Translations under genes and position numbers: made by a program
Notes under the pieces: generated by a model
What the model was told of the DNA's origin: nothing
The model's database searches: none
Seen by the model: the letters and a program-made list of their open reading frames with translations, nothing else
NCBI GenBank assembly: GCA_943367755.1
Contig: CALRKB020000012.1
Coordinates: 1 to 64,000, forward strand
Origin: PCC-6802 sp943367755
GTDB taxonomy: Bacteria; Cyanobacteriota; Cyanobacteriia; Pseudanabaenales; Pseudanabaenaceae
DNA: 64,000 nucleotides
Reading direction: 5' to 3'
In this document: positions 26,964 through 38,300 of the stretch, in pieces
Layout of the letters: each line of letters begins with the position of its first letter
How positions within the stretch are numbered: the stretch's first letter is position 1

Positions 26964-28679
26964 CTATCTTTGCTTTACTGGCACCTTATCTGATAAAAAT
27001 TCTGGCCTCAGAGTCTGCAACTTTGCACCTGTAAAGTAAAAATCTAGAATGCGATCGTAGGACCATCCCAGTTTGCCCAGATTATAGGAACCGGCTTGGC
27101 TCATGCCTACCCCATGCCCCAAGCCGCCACCAATAAAGGAATATCCTTTCAGGATCTTTACCTCAGGGCTAGGGCTGGGGGTTGGGCTGTCGTCACTAGG
27201 GTTAAGATTTGGGCTAGGACTAGGGCTGGAACTGGGGCCGGGACTTAGAACGCTCCGCTTTTCCTTATTTTCAGGGTTGCTTTCCTCTGTATAAATTGGC
27301 TGAATGTAGAATAGCGTGCTATTTGGTGCATAGAAAGCGTCGATAATTTCATCTTTTTCTAGAGTGATGGTTTTGGTATCTGTTTCCACCTCCATCGCCA
27401 AGACGCGGCCTGATGGCGACCTTTTCGTAATGTTAATCTGCTTAATCTGATTGAACTTGGTGTCAACATCACCAGATAGCTTCAGAAAGTCCCGCAGCGT
27501 GCTTTTAATTTCATCTAAGCTGCTATCAGACTTCCAACGAAATTTTTCCCAACCTACTTCATTAAATCCATCACGCTTACTAATAAAGGTGCGAAAGTTA
27601 TTCTCATTGGCAAGATCGAATCCTTTGAGATTGACAGAGTTAGAGACGGAGTCCACTACAGATTTGAGGTACGGGCGCTCTTGACCATCCCATATATCGT
27701 TATAGTTAGCGGTAATCCCACCCGTTGTCGAAGAATAAAGTGCATCAACGACTTTGTTGTTGTAAGTGAGCACCTTACCACTGGTATCAGCGATCGCGTT
27801 GTCTGCGGTTGGGGTTGTATCCTCTAAACCGCGATACACCTGACATTGGGTATCCGCACACAGTTCGTAGTTATCCGTAACAAACCGGTGGCGGCTAGCG
27901 AGGGCATAGGTACGGGCTAAAACCGCCTGGGCTTGAACCGAAGCATAGGGAGCATTGTAGCCGATTTCGTGGGGCACTACGCCACGCAGGTAAGTTTCCA
28001 AGGGTACATAGTTAACCAAGGTAAAGCTCTGATGGGCATTGGGTTGAAGGCGGAACGTGCCAGCATAGGGACGTTTATTCACTTCTAGCACGCCCTGAGT
28101 AGTGCTAATGTCGATCGAATCGCGATTGTAGCGGAAGCCAGACACCACCCAGGAAGCCTTTGGCTGCTGTTGCAAAACCTTCGAGTCTAGTTTCGCTATA
28201 TTTCCTTGCAAGCGCAAACTGTAGAATAATAGCCGCCGCAGGAGAGGAGTGCTATAGGTGCTGCGTTTCGCCCATACTTGCCAGCGCTTAGGTTGGGCAA
28301 TTTCGGTTTCCACCCCTTCTTGGTTCCAGTGGTAGGCACTAGCAGCAGCATTTTCATAGCTACGGTGATTGCTAAGGACTACTTTCTCATCTAGCAGCGG
28401 TTTCTCTAAAGGTTGCTGAGCGATCTCCACGACGAGGGTATCGGTTGTAAGAGTTTGCTTGCCTTTACCATCGCCAGAAAGGAAGCTAAGTGTAATGCGA
28501 TCGCCCGTCGGAGCTTTGAGGATAAGACGATCTTGGGGATTAGCACCAAATCTCTGCACAATGCCAATTTGCATGATGGGGTTGCTATCGGTCGCAGCAC
28601 TCAGGGTTTCTCCAGCTAGGGTAATGGTGCAGAAGATGCCCAGTACGGCATGGTTCGCTAGACTAAAGTAACTTTTCAT
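26964..28679 (-). CDS. SpoIID/LytB-domain protein, long form
   Basis: Exported protein of 571 residues with an N-terminal signal (FCTITLAGETLSAAT). The SpoIID domain begins around 200: VPLETYLRGVVPHEIG with the catalytic-type Glu, then VQAQAVLARTYALAS and YSSTTGGITANYND. A Ser/Pro linker (SPSPSPNLNPSDD) precedes the final GHGVGMSQAGSYNLGKLGW block. It is therefore the complete family form, expected to cut or remodel peptidoglycan glycan strands. The low-complexity Ser/Pro insert is between the core and the last motif, which is unusual. Monocistronic by spacing, and divergent from crtQ. Confidence 0.9.
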   Translation of the reverse strand: MKSYFSLANHAVLGIFCTITLAGETLSAATDSNPIMQIGIVQRFGANPQDRLILKAPTGDRITLSFLSGDGKGKQTLTTDTLVVEIAQQPLEKPLLDEKVVLSNHRSYENAAASAYHWNQEGVETEIAQPKRWQVWAKRSTYSTPLLRRLLFYSLRLQGNIAKLDSKVLQQQPKASWVVSGFRYNRDSIDISTTQGVLEVNKRPYAGTFRLQPNAHQSFTLVNYVPLETYLRGVVPHEIGYNAPYASVQAQAVLARTYALASRHRFVTDNYELCADTQCQVYRGLEDTTPTADNAIADTSGKVLTYNNKVVDALYSSTTGGITANYNDIWDGQERPYLKSVVDSVSNSVNLKGFDLANENNFRTFISKRDGFNEVGWEKFRWKSDSSLDEIKSTLRDFLKLSGDVDTKFNQIKQINITKRSPSGRVLAMEVETDTKTITLEKDEIIDAFYAPNSTLFYIQPIYTEESNPENKEKRSVLSPGPSSSPSPSPNLNPSDDSPTPSPSPEVKILKGYSFIGGGLGHGVGMSQAGSYNLGKLGWSYDRILDFYFTGAKLQTLRPEFLSDKVPVKQR

Positions 28680-28927
28680 GACTCCTTACCGAGATTGGAC
28701 TGCAACGCCATTTGCTGGCTATAGATCGCGGCTAACGCAGCATATAGAGCAATTACCGACGTTGTAAATGGCAATAATTACATGACAAGATAGCAGACTC
28801 AAGCACTTTTGTAACATATGCATTGATTCCAAAAATCCCCGACTATGTGCGATCCAATCTGAATTGTGAAACCCTAAAAGTCATAAATGATCTAGGATTG
28901 CTATAGATAAAGTAGTAAAAACACAAG

Positions 28928-30382
28928 ATGCGAGTAGCAATCATTGGTGCAGGATTAGCAGGCATGTCTACAGCGGTTGAACTATGCGATCGCGGCTATG
29001 AGGTGGAAATTTTTGAATCCCGACCATTTGTGGGAGGAAAGGTAGGTAGCTGGGTCGATCCTGATGGTAACCATATCGAGATGGGCTTGCATGTCTTTTT
29101 TGGTAACTACTATCAACTATTTAAGTTAATGAAGAAGGTCGGGGCGTTCAAAAGCTTGCTACTTAAAGAACATACCCATACTTTCATTAACAAAGGCGGG
29201 CGTATTGGTGAGCTAGACTTTCGTTTCTTTACGGGGGCACCATTCAACGGCCTCAAAGCATTCTTTACCACATCCCAACTATCACTCCAGGATAAGATCC
29301 AGAATGCGATCGCGCTCGGTACCAGTCCAATCGTGCGCGGTTTAGTAGATTTTGAAGGCGCGATGAAAACCATTCGCAACCTCGATCGGATCAGCTTTGC
29401 CGATTGGTTTCGCAGTCATGGTGGTAGCAATGGCAGCATCAAGCGCCTGTGGAATCCCATTGCCTATGCTTTGGGATTCATCGACTGTGAAAATATCTCT
29501 GCCCGTTGTATGCTGACGATCTTCCAGATGTTTGCGGCTCGCACGGAAGCATCAGTGTTGCGCATGCTGGAAGGTTCACCGCACGAATTCCTGCATAAAC
29601 CCATCGTCGATTATTTAGAAGCGAGAGGGGCAAAGATCCATACGCGGCGACGCGTGCGAGAAATCCAGTATGATCGCCATGGCGATACCACCACGATTAC
29701 AGGTATGGTAGTGGCGCAGGGCGATGCGGAAGAACAAATCGTCGCTGATGTCTATGTGTGTGCCTGCGATGTCCCAGGTGTGCAACGTCTTTTGCCGCAG
29801 GAGTGGAGAGCGTGGAAAGAGTTTGACAATATCTATAAGCTGGAAACAGTACCAGTGGCCACAGTACAACTACGGTTTGATGGCTGGGTAACGGAACTCC
29901 ATGATGCCGAGCAGCGCCAGCAGTTAGCCCATGCCGCCGGGATGGATAATTTACTCTATACCCCCGATGCCGACTTTTCCTGCTTTGCCGATTTAGCGCT
30001 CACCAGTCCCTCAAACTATTACCGATCAGGGCAAGGATCTTTGATGCAATTGGTTCTTACACCAGGTGACCCCTTTATCAAAGAGAGTAATGAGGCGATC
30101 GCTCAACACGTGCTGAAACAAGTGCAAGAACTATTCCCTTCATCCCGGGAGTTAAATATGACTTGGTATGGCGTCGTGAAGCTAGCTCAGTCTCTCTACC
30201 GCGAAGCCCCTGGCATGGACCCCTATCGCCCACCGCAGAAGACACCCATATCCAACTTCTTTCTCTCCGGTAGTTACACGATGCAAGACTACATAGACAG
30301 TATGGAAGGAGCTACGCTTTCGGGACAACTCTGCGCTGCAGCGATTTTAGCGCAAGAAGCAGTGATTAAGACGAAAGAATAA
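28928..30382 (+). CDS. crtQ: Zeta-carotene desaturase
   Basis: Plant-type zeta-carotene desaturase that introduces two double bases-saturating steps toward lycopene in carotenoid synthesis, membrane associated and FAD dependent. The dinucleotide motif VAIIGAGLAGMSTAVEL is at the N-terminus, followed by GGKVGSWVDPDGNHIEMG and HVFFGNYYQLF. The C-terminal carotenoid-binding region has LSGSYTMQDYIDSMEGA. 484 residues is the usual length. It has no adjacent carotenoid genes. The upstream gap of 248 bases shared with the divergent SpoIID gene is AT rich and should hold both promoters. Confidence 0.95.
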   Translation: MRVAIIGAGLAGMSTAVELCDRGYEVEIFESRPFVGGKVGSWVDPDGNHIEMGLHVFFGNYYQLFKLMKKVGAFKSLLLKEHTHTFINKGGRIGELDFRFFTGAPFNGLKAFFTTSQLSLQDKIQNAIALGTSPIVRGLVDFEGAMKTIRNLDRISFADWFRSHGGSNGSIKRLWNPIAYALGFIDCENISARCMLTIFQMFAARTEASVLRMLEGSPHEFLHKPIVDYLEARGAKIHTRRRVREIQYDRHGDTTTITGMVVAQGDAEEQIVADVYVCACDVPGVQRLLPQEWRAWKEFDNIYKLETVPVATVQLRFDGWVTELHDAEQRQQLAHAAGMDNLLYTPDADFSCFADLALTSPSNYYRSGQGSLMQLVLTPGDPFIKESNEAIAQHVLKQVQELFPSSRELNMTWYGVVKLAQSLYREAPGMDPYRPPQKTPISNFFLSGSYTMQDYIDSMEGATLSGQLCAAAILAQEAVIKTKE

Positions 30383-30415
30383 AGAGAGAAGAACAAAGAG
30401 GGAAAATCGCTCTAC

Positions 30416-33400
30416 TCATAATTTTTTTGGTGTTTCTTTAGGTTCAACGTCTTTATCCTTCAAGGGAGGATGAGAACCCTTTGAACCATTGCCAACGTTG
30501 CTTTTAGGCTCTTCCTGCGGAAGTTGACCGTCACCCATGCCATCAGATTGAATATTTGGAGGAGAGACATAACCATCATTCGTTACCTCTACATCAATAA
30601 TCTTCGCTTCGTCTCTCTGGTTATCTAACTGGTCATCTAACTGAGCACCACCAGCCAAAGCTGGTTTGTATAAGCCCCCCCGCCAACGCTCTTGCATTGT
30701 CTTGATCGTGATATACAGAACTGGCACAACGAATAAACTTAAGACCGTCGCTACACACATCCCACCAATTACTGCCGTACCCAGAGATTGACGTGCGGCT
30801 GCCCCCGCGCCGCTAGCGATCGCCAGGGGAAGCGTACCAATAATTGTTGATAAAGCCGTCATCAGAATTGGTCGCAGGCGTTGCTGAGAAGCTTCTACTA
30901 CTGCTTGCGTAATTGAAAGTCCAGTCTCACGCAATTGATTGGCAAATTCCACAATCAGAATTGCATTTTTGCTGGCCATCCCAATCAGCATGACAAAACC
31001 AATCTGCGTATAGACATCATTGGCAATGCCGCGCATCAATATGGCAGCAAGAGCACCGAAAATCGCCAGCGGTACTGTCAGCATAATGATGGTGGGATCG
31101 ATGTAGTTCTCATACTGGGCTGCCAGTACCAGAAATACAAATATAAGCCCCAAGCCAAAGATAATATATGCCTGACCACCTGAGCCGATTTCCTCCAAAG
31201 TTAGCCCCGACCATTCAAAGCCAAATCCTTGGGGTAGGGTTTCCTTTGCCACACTTTCCATAATCTGAATTGCTTGCCCCGAACTCACGCCTGGAGCGGT
31301 ATTACCGGAAATCAGGGATGAGCGAAAGAGATTAAAGTGATTGATAATCGATGGTGCGATCGTGGGCGTTACTGTTACCAGATTCCCTAAAGGAATCATC
31401 TTGCCAGTTGCCGATCGCACGTATAACTTATTGATATCCTCAGGCGAAGAGCGGAAATCCTTATCCGCTTGCACGTAAACGCGATAAGTGCGACCAAATT
31501 GATTGAAGTCATTCACATATCGCGATCCCAGAAAAGTTTGCAGTGAACTGAAAATATCCTGAAGGGAAACTTGCAGAGAGCTGGCTTTAGCCCGATCTAC
31601 TTCTACGGAAAGTTGTGGTGTATTACCACTAAAATCTGGTCTGAGCCCAACTATTTGCGGTGGTGCGGGCTTTTCGGGCGTACCCGGATACGTGCCAGCT
31701 CTACCCAAGAGTTGTCCGATCGCTTGTTCCATCACAGGGAACCCCTGGTTAGTTTTATCCTGGAGCTGAAACTCAAAACCACCCAAATTACCTAAGCCAA
31801 TAATTGCTGGTGGTGGGAATGGCACTACAAATGCTTCCTTAATTGATATGAGTTGTGGGAGGAGTTTACCAATAATCGCCTTGGCAGATTGGTCAGGGCG
31901 CGATCGCTCTTTCCAAGGCTTTAAGGTGGAAAAGATAATCCCATTATCAGGAGTTGTCCCACTAAAACTAAAGCCACCCACCGCGAATACATTGGCAATC
32001 TCTGGTACTTCCTTCATGATCGCTTCTGCTTGCTCCAGCACTTTTTCGGTATAGTTCAGAGACACGCCTTCAGGTGCTTTGACAATTGTAATAAAGTAGC
32101 CCTGATCCTCTTCAGGCAGAAATCCCGTTGGCACAATTGTATACATCCAGTAGGTTACAGCCAGCGCGGACGCAAATAAGACCAGCACTAAACCCTTGAA
32201 ATTTACTAACCTACAGACTATCCATTTATATCCTCGCCGTGTGCCATTAATACACCAGTTGATGCCGTTAAAGAACCAGTTGTCTGGGGTCTGTCCCTGT
32301 CGCAACAATAGCGCGGAAAGTGTCGGTGTCAGTGTAATTGCATTGAATGTGGAAACTGTAATCGAAAAGGCGATGGTCAGCGCAAATTGCTTGTAAAGTT
32401 GCCCTGTGGTGCCAGGGAAAAATGCTATGGGCACAAAGACTGCAATCAGTACGAGGGAACTGGCCACTACAGCACCTAGCAGCTCATTCATAGACTTCAT
32501 TGCTGCCCTGATTGGATTCATCCCTTCTTCTTGGATGTGACGCGTTACATCCTCAACTACCACGATCGCATCATCAACCACCAGACCTGTAGCTAAAGTC
32601 AAACCAAACAGAGTCAGTGTATTGATATTAAAATTCAGCAGCTTAACGAAGAGAAACGTGCCAATCAGAGAAACTGGAATCGCGATCGCCGGAATCAGGG
32701 TTGAGCGCCAGTTCTGTAAAAAGAAGAAGATAATGACAATTACCAGACTCACTGCCATCACCAGTGAGATCACTACTTCCTCTGTACCCGCTTCCACAAA
32801 TAGGGTCGTATCAAAAGCGATCGCATAATTTAGCCCAGGTGGAAAACTCGGCTTTAATTCTTCCAATACTTTCTTGACTTGATGTGCTACTTCTAAAGCA
32901 TTGGCATTAGGTAATTGGCTCACCCCCAAGCCAACATTTCGGCGTCGATTAAATCTCAACACCGAGCCATAGCTCTCTGCACCCAGTTCTACCCGCCCCA
33001 CATCTTTGAGCTTTACCAAGGTACCGTCCGCACCACCTTTAACAACGATGTCGGCAAATTCATCGATATTTGCGAGCCTACCCTTCGCGGAAATTGCTAA
33101 CTGATATTGCTGACCTTCTGGTGCAGGTTGCTGTCCGATTTGTCCGGCTCCTACCTGGAGATTTTGTTCCTGGAGGGCGCTAACAATATCCTGCGCGGTT
33201 AAATTTCGTGCTGCCATCCGCGAAGGGTCCAGCCATAGACGCATGGCGTACTTACGTTCGCCAAAAATCTGCACATTGCTTACACCTTTAACCCGTTTAA
33301 TCGCATCAACCAGGTAAAGATCGGCATAGTTACTCAAATAGAGCTCGTCATATTTGGGTTTACCATCTTCGCCTTCTTCGGCATAGACACCAATGGCAAA

Positions 33401-33823
33401 CAGAAACCCCCCCGACTCTTTTTGCACCCTGACTCCAGTTTGCTGCACTGGCCCTGGTAGCTGTGAGACTACTGAAGACACACGATTTTGTACATCTACA
33501 GCAGCGATATCCTTATCTCGCCCCAATTCAAAGGTGAGAGAGATATTACTGCTGCCATCATTGGCACTGGTAGAGGTAATATACTTGACACCCTCAATCC
33601 CGTTTAATTCTCTTTCTAAAATGTTGGTAACGGTTGACTCTACAACTTCAGCATTTGCCCCAACGTAATTAGACAGGACGCTGACTTTTGGTGGTGTAAT
33701 TTCGGGATACTGCGCGATCGGCAGGATAAAAATACAGGCTGCACCTAACAGCGTAATGACGATCGAGCAAACAGTGGCAAATACTGGCCGCCTGATAAAA
33801 AAGTCTGATATCGATAAAATCAT
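30416..33823 (-). CDS. RND multidrug efflux permease (HAE1/AcrB type)
   Basis: Inner-membrane pump that exports hydrophobic compounds using the proton gradient. Twelve membrane helices with two large periplasmic loops are expected. Family marks: FFIRRPVFATVCSI at the N-terminus, the proton-relay pair in LVVDDAIVVVEDV, and the conserved Lys in GMASKNAILIVEFANQL. At 1135 residues it has a hydrophilic tail of roughly 90 residues beyond the usual end, rich in Asp, Lys and Pro. The membrane fusion protein gene lies 81 bases upstream on the same strand. No outer-membrane channel gene is adjacent. Confidence 0.95.
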   Translation of the reverse strand: MILSISDFFIRRPVFATVCSIVITLLGAACIFILPIAQYPEITPPKVSVLSNYVGANAEVVESTVTNILERELNGIEGVKYITSTSANDGSSNISLTFELGRDKDIAAVDVQNRVSSVVSQLPGPVQQTGVRVQKESGGFLFAIGVYAEEGEDGKPKYDELYLSNYADLYLVDAIKRVKGVSNVQIFGERKYAMRLWLDPSRMAARNLTAQDIVSALQEQNLQVGAGQIGQQPAPEGQQYQLAISAKGRLANIDEFADIVVKGGADGTLVKLKDVGRVELGAESYGSVLRFNRRRNVGLGVSQLPNANALEVAHQVKKVLEELKPSFPPGLNYAIAFDTTLFVEAGTEEVVISLVMAVSLVIVIIFFFLQNWRSTLIPAIAIPVSLIGTFLFVKLLNFNINTLTLFGLTLATGLVVDDAIVVVEDVTRHIQEEGMNPIRAAMKSMNELLGAVVASSLVLIAVFVPIAFFPGTTGQLYKQFALTIAFSITVSTFNAITLTPTLSALLLRQGQTPDNWFFNGINWCINGTRRGYKWIVCRLVNFKGLVLVLFASALAVTYWMYTIVPTGFLPEEDQGYFITIVKAPEGVSLNYTEKVLEQAEAIMKEVPEIANVFAVGGFSFSGTTPDNGIIFSTLKPWKERSRPDQSAKAIIGKLLPQLISIKEAFVVPFPPPAIIGLGNLGGFEFQLQDKTNQGFPVMEQAIGQLLGRAGTYPGTPEKPAPPQIVGLRPDFSGNTPQLSVEVDRAKASSLQVSLQDIFSSLQTFLGSRYVNDFNQFGRTYRVYVQADKDFRSSPEDINKLYVRSATGKMIPLGNLVTVTPTIAPSIINHFNLFRSSLISGNTAPGVSSGQAIQIMESVAKETLPQGFGFEWSGLTLEEIGSGGQAYIIFGLGLIFVFLVLAAQYENYIDPTIIMLTVPLAIFGALAAILMRGIANDVYTQIGFVMLIGMASKNAILIVEFANQLRETGLSITQAVVEASQQRLRPILMTALSTIIGTLPLAIASGAGAAARQSLGTAVIGGMCVATVLSLFVVPVLYITIKTMQERWRGGLYKPALAGGAQLDDQLDNQRDEAKIIDVEVTNDGYVSPPNIQSDGMGDGQLPQEEPKSNVGNGSKGSHPPLKDKDVEPKETPKKL

Positions 33824-33904
33824 GGGTTAGGGAAGGGGGTAAGGAGCAGGTCTAACCAGTTCAGCCATGTGATAGGGGCAGCAGTGTCCACCTACAAACC
33901 AAAT

Positions 33905-35227
33905 CTAACTTTTCGATTCACGCTTAGAGGATGTGCTTTCCTTGGAGTCCGCTTTTTCGGGAGCTGAGACAATGGGAGCACCATCGCGCAGTTGTAAAAT
34001 GCCTGAGGTGACGATCTTATCACCGGGCTTCAGTCCCTCTAGTACCACCTGGTTATTGCCAACTATTTTGCCCAGCTTGATCGGTCTTTGGCTAGCTACC
34101 AGTTGAGCTTGACCGCGATCGGTCGCCTTAGTTTCTGCCACAAAGATAAAGTTCTGTCCTCCTAATCGGGAAATCGCTGTGGTAGGTACAAAAACTCCAG
34201 GGCGGCTAGACCAGATCAATCGCGCTTTGACAAATTGATCGGCGCGCAGAGAATTATTGGGATTGTTAAATACGGCTTTCACCAGGATAGATTGCGTAGA
34301 GCTATCAACATTGGAGGCCACAAACGCGATACTACCGCTCGCTTTAGGTTGCTCTTGGGCATCGATCAGCTTAACCGGTAACCCCACCTTGAGTTGGGTT
34401 GCTTTCTCAATTGGAATCGCGACCTGTAGTTCTAAACGCTCGTTTTGGCTAAGAGTTAAGAGTTTGGTAGATTCACTGACAAAGTCACCGATTTTGATCG
34501 GGATATCACCCACGGTACCCGTAAAAGGAGCCTTCACGGTGAAAAACTCTAGCTGGACTTTTTCTTCCTGGGCATCGGCTTGTGACTGTTGTAGTAGCCT
34601 CTGACTGCGGGTAATCGACGCTCTGGCTCTGGCAATGGCTGAGCGTTGGGATCGAATGTCGGCATCAGTAGAATCAATATCGGACTGGGCAGTTTTAAGT
34701 TGCGTTGTTGTGTTATCAAATATGCGCTCATTAATAGCCCCTTCTGCCACTAGTTGCTTATCCCGCTCATAGTTACGGCGGTTGTTTTCCAGGGTAAAAA
34801 GAATAGATTGTTTTTTAGCTGCCAGGGATTTAAGTTTATCTTCGGCACTAGCTAGATCGGCTTTTGCTTCTTCGAGCGCAGCTTCAGAGGATTCCATGGC
34901 TGCAACTTTGCTAGTGACCGCTGCCTGTTGCTTGGATGGATCGATCGCCAGCAGTGGCGTACCAGCATCAATGCGATCGCCAGCCTTGACAAATATCTGA
35001 GCCACCTGACCCGATACGCGCGGTTGCAAGGCGATCGAAGAACGAGAGCTAAGGCTAGCCACGTAGTCAGAGCTGTCTTCAACCATACCTGACTCGACAT
35101 TAGCTAACTTAACTGGCAAACCAGAAAATTTTTCAGCACTATTTTGTGCTCCACTCTGTCCACACCCTCCTATGGTGGCAAGCATAACTAACGTTGACAC
35201 CAGGTTGTGTAGCTTTTTGACGTTCAT
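33905..35227 (-). CDS. RND efflux membrane fusion lipoprotein
   Basis: Periplasmic adaptor (AcrA/HlyD family) linking the RND pump to an outer-membrane channel. N-terminal lipoprotein signal with lipobox TIGGC. A lipoyl half (RVSGQVAQIFVKAGDRI), a long coiled-coil hairpin (about 95-215, rich in Ala, Glu, Lys and Gln), the second lipoyl half (VKAPFTGTVGDIPIKIGDFV), and beta-barrel and proximal domains follow. 440 residues is slightly long for the family. It is first in the operon with the permease. Confidence 0.93.
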   Translation of the reverse strand: MNVKKLHNLVSTLVMLATIGGCGQSGAQNSAEKFSGLPVKLANVESGMVEDSSDYVASLSSRSSIALQPRVSGQVAQIFVKAGDRIDAGTPLLAIDPSKQQAAVTSKVAAMESSEAALEEAKADLASAEDKLKSLAAKKQSILFTLENNRRNYERDKQLVAEGAINERIFDNTTTQLKTAQSDIDSTDADIRSQRSAIARARASITRSQRLLQQSQADAQEEKVQLEFFTVKAPFTGTVGDIPIKIGDFVSESTKLLTLSQNERLELQVAIPIEKATQLKVGLPVKLIDAQEQPKASGSIAFVASNVDSSTQSILVKAVFNNPNNSLRADQFVKARLIWSSRPGVFVPTTAISRLGGQNFIFVAETKATDRGQAQLVASQRPIKLGKIVGNNQVVLEGLKPGDKIVTSGILQLRDGAPIVSAPEKADSKESTSSKRESKS

Positions 35228-35353
35228 CTCACTAGCCCAAACAGCATAGGGGATAGTCTAGCACTATAGGTATATCAGTTGAGGTAAGGCTTCATGCGAT
35301 CGGGCGATTAGCGGCGCTATGCATACTGCCGCCACTGGTATACCCTTTGACGA

Positions 35354-38300
35354 TTAAGCCTTGGTTTGGTCTTGATTGTCCTGGAGTTGTTTGAACAACC
35401 AGCTGCATCCGCCCAAGCAGGTACGGCGATCGTCCTGGGAAACGTTTGTATTGGTTTTAAGATATTCCTGCAGCCACTGACAGCTTCGCACCAGCAGATT
35501 ATCCATATCGAGATTCCACATAATGATGCTGCGATCTGTACTTGCCGAGATTAGAGCCTTGCTATTTGGTCTAAAGCAAAGACTTCTAACGGCACCCTTG
35601 TGTCCATTAAATGTGCGTAGCAACGTACCCTCTATACTCCATAGTTGGACGAGTGTATCTTCGCCGCCCGAGGCCAGGGCCTTACCATCGGGGCTAAAGC
35701 AAACCGATCTGACCTCAGCACTGTGTCCATTTAGGGTTTTGAGCAGCGTACCATCGAGGCTCCATAGTCTCACACTTTGATCCATGCTACCGGAGGCGAT
35801 CGTCTGGCAATCAGGGCTAAAGCAGACGCTCAATACCTCGGCACTATGCCCTTCCAAAGTGCGCAGCAAGGTGCCATTCCAACTCCAGAGCTTAACAGTT
35901 TTATCTTTACTTGCCGAGGCAATCATGCTGCCATCAGCACTAAAAGCCACACTGTACACTTCCGCACCATGGTCGCTGAGGGTCTGTAGCCATGTACCTT
36001 CAGTCGTCCAGAGCCGTACTGTGGCGTCGGCGCTACAAGTGGCTATTACTTGCCCGTCTGGCCGATAACTAACACCATACACCTCTGACCTATGACCTTT
36101 GAGTGTGTTGATCTCTTTGCCATTACGGCTCTGCCAAAACTTGATCGTGCTATCGCCACTTGCTGACACAATTGTCTGGCCATCAGGACTAAAGCAGACG
36201 CTATGCACCCGTTCGTTGTGTCCGCTCAAAGAGGCTAAGAGAACCCCTTTCATGTTCCAGAGATTAACCTGTTTGTCCTTGCTAACCGAAGCAATCATCC
36301 TACCATCGGGACTAATTGCCATACCGTAAATCTCATCGGTGTGACCAAATAGGCTGTGCAGTGGTGTACCAGTAATATTCCACAACTTAACAGTGGTATC
36401 TCTGCTACCGCTAGCTAGGGTTCTGCCGTCGGGACTAAAAGCCACACTGTGGATAACATCACCATGCCCTTTGAAGGTTTTAAGCAGAGTACCTTCCAGG
36501 TCCCAGATTTTGATGGTTCGATCCCAGCTAGCTGAGGCAATAGTCTTACCACTAGGGTGAAAGTCGACATCCCACACCTTATCGGTGTGACCATAGAAAG
36601 TCTTGAGTAAAGTACCATCAACATTCCATAGTTTGACAGTTTTATCGCGGCTCGAAGAGGCTAGTAGCTGTGCATCAGGACTAAAACCGACACTTTCGAC
36701 AAAGCTATCATGCCCCTTTAAAGTCTTCACAATTGTGCCGTTAGTATCCCACAGCAAGATTGTCCGATCGGCGCTACCTGACGCCACGATTTCACCGTTG
36801 GGACTAAAGCAAACACAGGTAACCCAGCGGCTATGACCACCGCGCATAGTTTTGAGCAGCGTTCCGTTGATTTTCCAGAGCCTAATCGTAGTATCTTCAC
36901 TAGCTGAGGCAATTAATTCACCATTGGGGCTAAAGCTGACATCCAAGACGGGACCTTCATGGCCTTTGAGCGTATGCGTAGTTTTTTCCACAAATAAGCC
37001 CGTCTCTTCGTTAAAGTGCCAGAGTTTCAGGGTGTTATCACGACTAGCAGAGGCAAGCGTCATACCATCGGGACTAAACTCTACACTGGTTACCCAATTA
37101 GTATGGCCGTAGAGTCTTTGTAGCAGTTTGCCTTTGGCATCCCAGATATTGATGCTGCGATCGCTACTACAGGAGGCAATCAGCATGCCATCGGGACTAA
37201 AACTAACGCGATTCACCCAAAAGCCATGACCTTCCAGGCGGTTATATTCGTTAATCCCATACATTACCTGCTCTAGGGCTGTAGTCGTACGAATTTGGGT
37301 ATTAGGCTTCAGATTGATCGATCTTTGTGCCAGTTGCGAAGTTAGCCTTTTTAGTTGCACGCCGGCGATCGTGCAGGCAATCAGGGCTTCGATGTGATTA
37401 TTCGATAAATAGAGAGCTTCGGACGACATGGTGAGAGCGACAATACGCTCGTTCAGCTCGCCCATCTCTGCCTGTAGTCTGTGCTGCTTTTCTGAGTCCA
37501 AACTCTTGGCTAAGTCGCGACTGAGTTTCTCCAGGCGATCGGCATCGGCAGCTCGACTTTGGGCTGCTTCAAGTATTTGCGCCTGCATTTGCTCGCGCTC
37601 ATCAACACGCTTACTGGCTTCTAGGAATTCTAAATCCGTATGGCTCAGTTTTTGCCCATGGGCCCACTTTAAGCCTTCAGTTAGTCTAGCTCCTCGCAGC
37701 AGCGCAGATTCGTCTCTTTCTTCGGAACGGATCCATACTTGCAAAGCCTCCTGATAGGGGCAGTTGCGTAGAAGTGCCAGCGGCACTTTTTGATTGAGCT
37801 TGATTATAACTATGGATACATCATCGTCGGGAATTTCCTGGCCTGAAAAGCGATCTAAGGCAATTTTCAAGCGATCGCGAATTTCTGGAGCCGTATAATG
37901 AGCTAATTCAGCGATCGCGTTTTGTAAAGGTGAAGTGCCATCGGGGCCAATTGCAGAGAACTCATCAGCGTTAGAGTTAGTGGCTTCGGACAGGCCATCA
38001 CTAAAGAAAACTACAACATCCCCCTCGGAGAGCAATCTTGTGGTTGTTTTATAAAAAGTATCGCCAAATCTACCTAAGGCAATACCCGGATTCACAACTT
38101 CTTCACATACGCGTTTGGCGGCGCGATAAATAATCGGGCCGGGTATACCAGCATTACCCAAATGTAGTTCATAGCTACCAAGATCTAGGGCTCCATAGGC
38201 TAAAGCTACAGCATCTTCGGTTCGACTTCTACAGAGTAGATGATTCAAGGAATTCAGAACCGATACAGGGTTTTGTAGCTTACCCTGGGAAGCATAGGCA

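Noticed and set aside
35523..37112. Repeated DNA pattern that looked at first like an array of direct repeats, plus several plus-strand frames with similar sequences.
   Set aside because: The period of about 123 bases is the codon pattern of WD40 repeats; the plus-strand frames are its antisense shadows. There are no CRISPR repeats and spacers.
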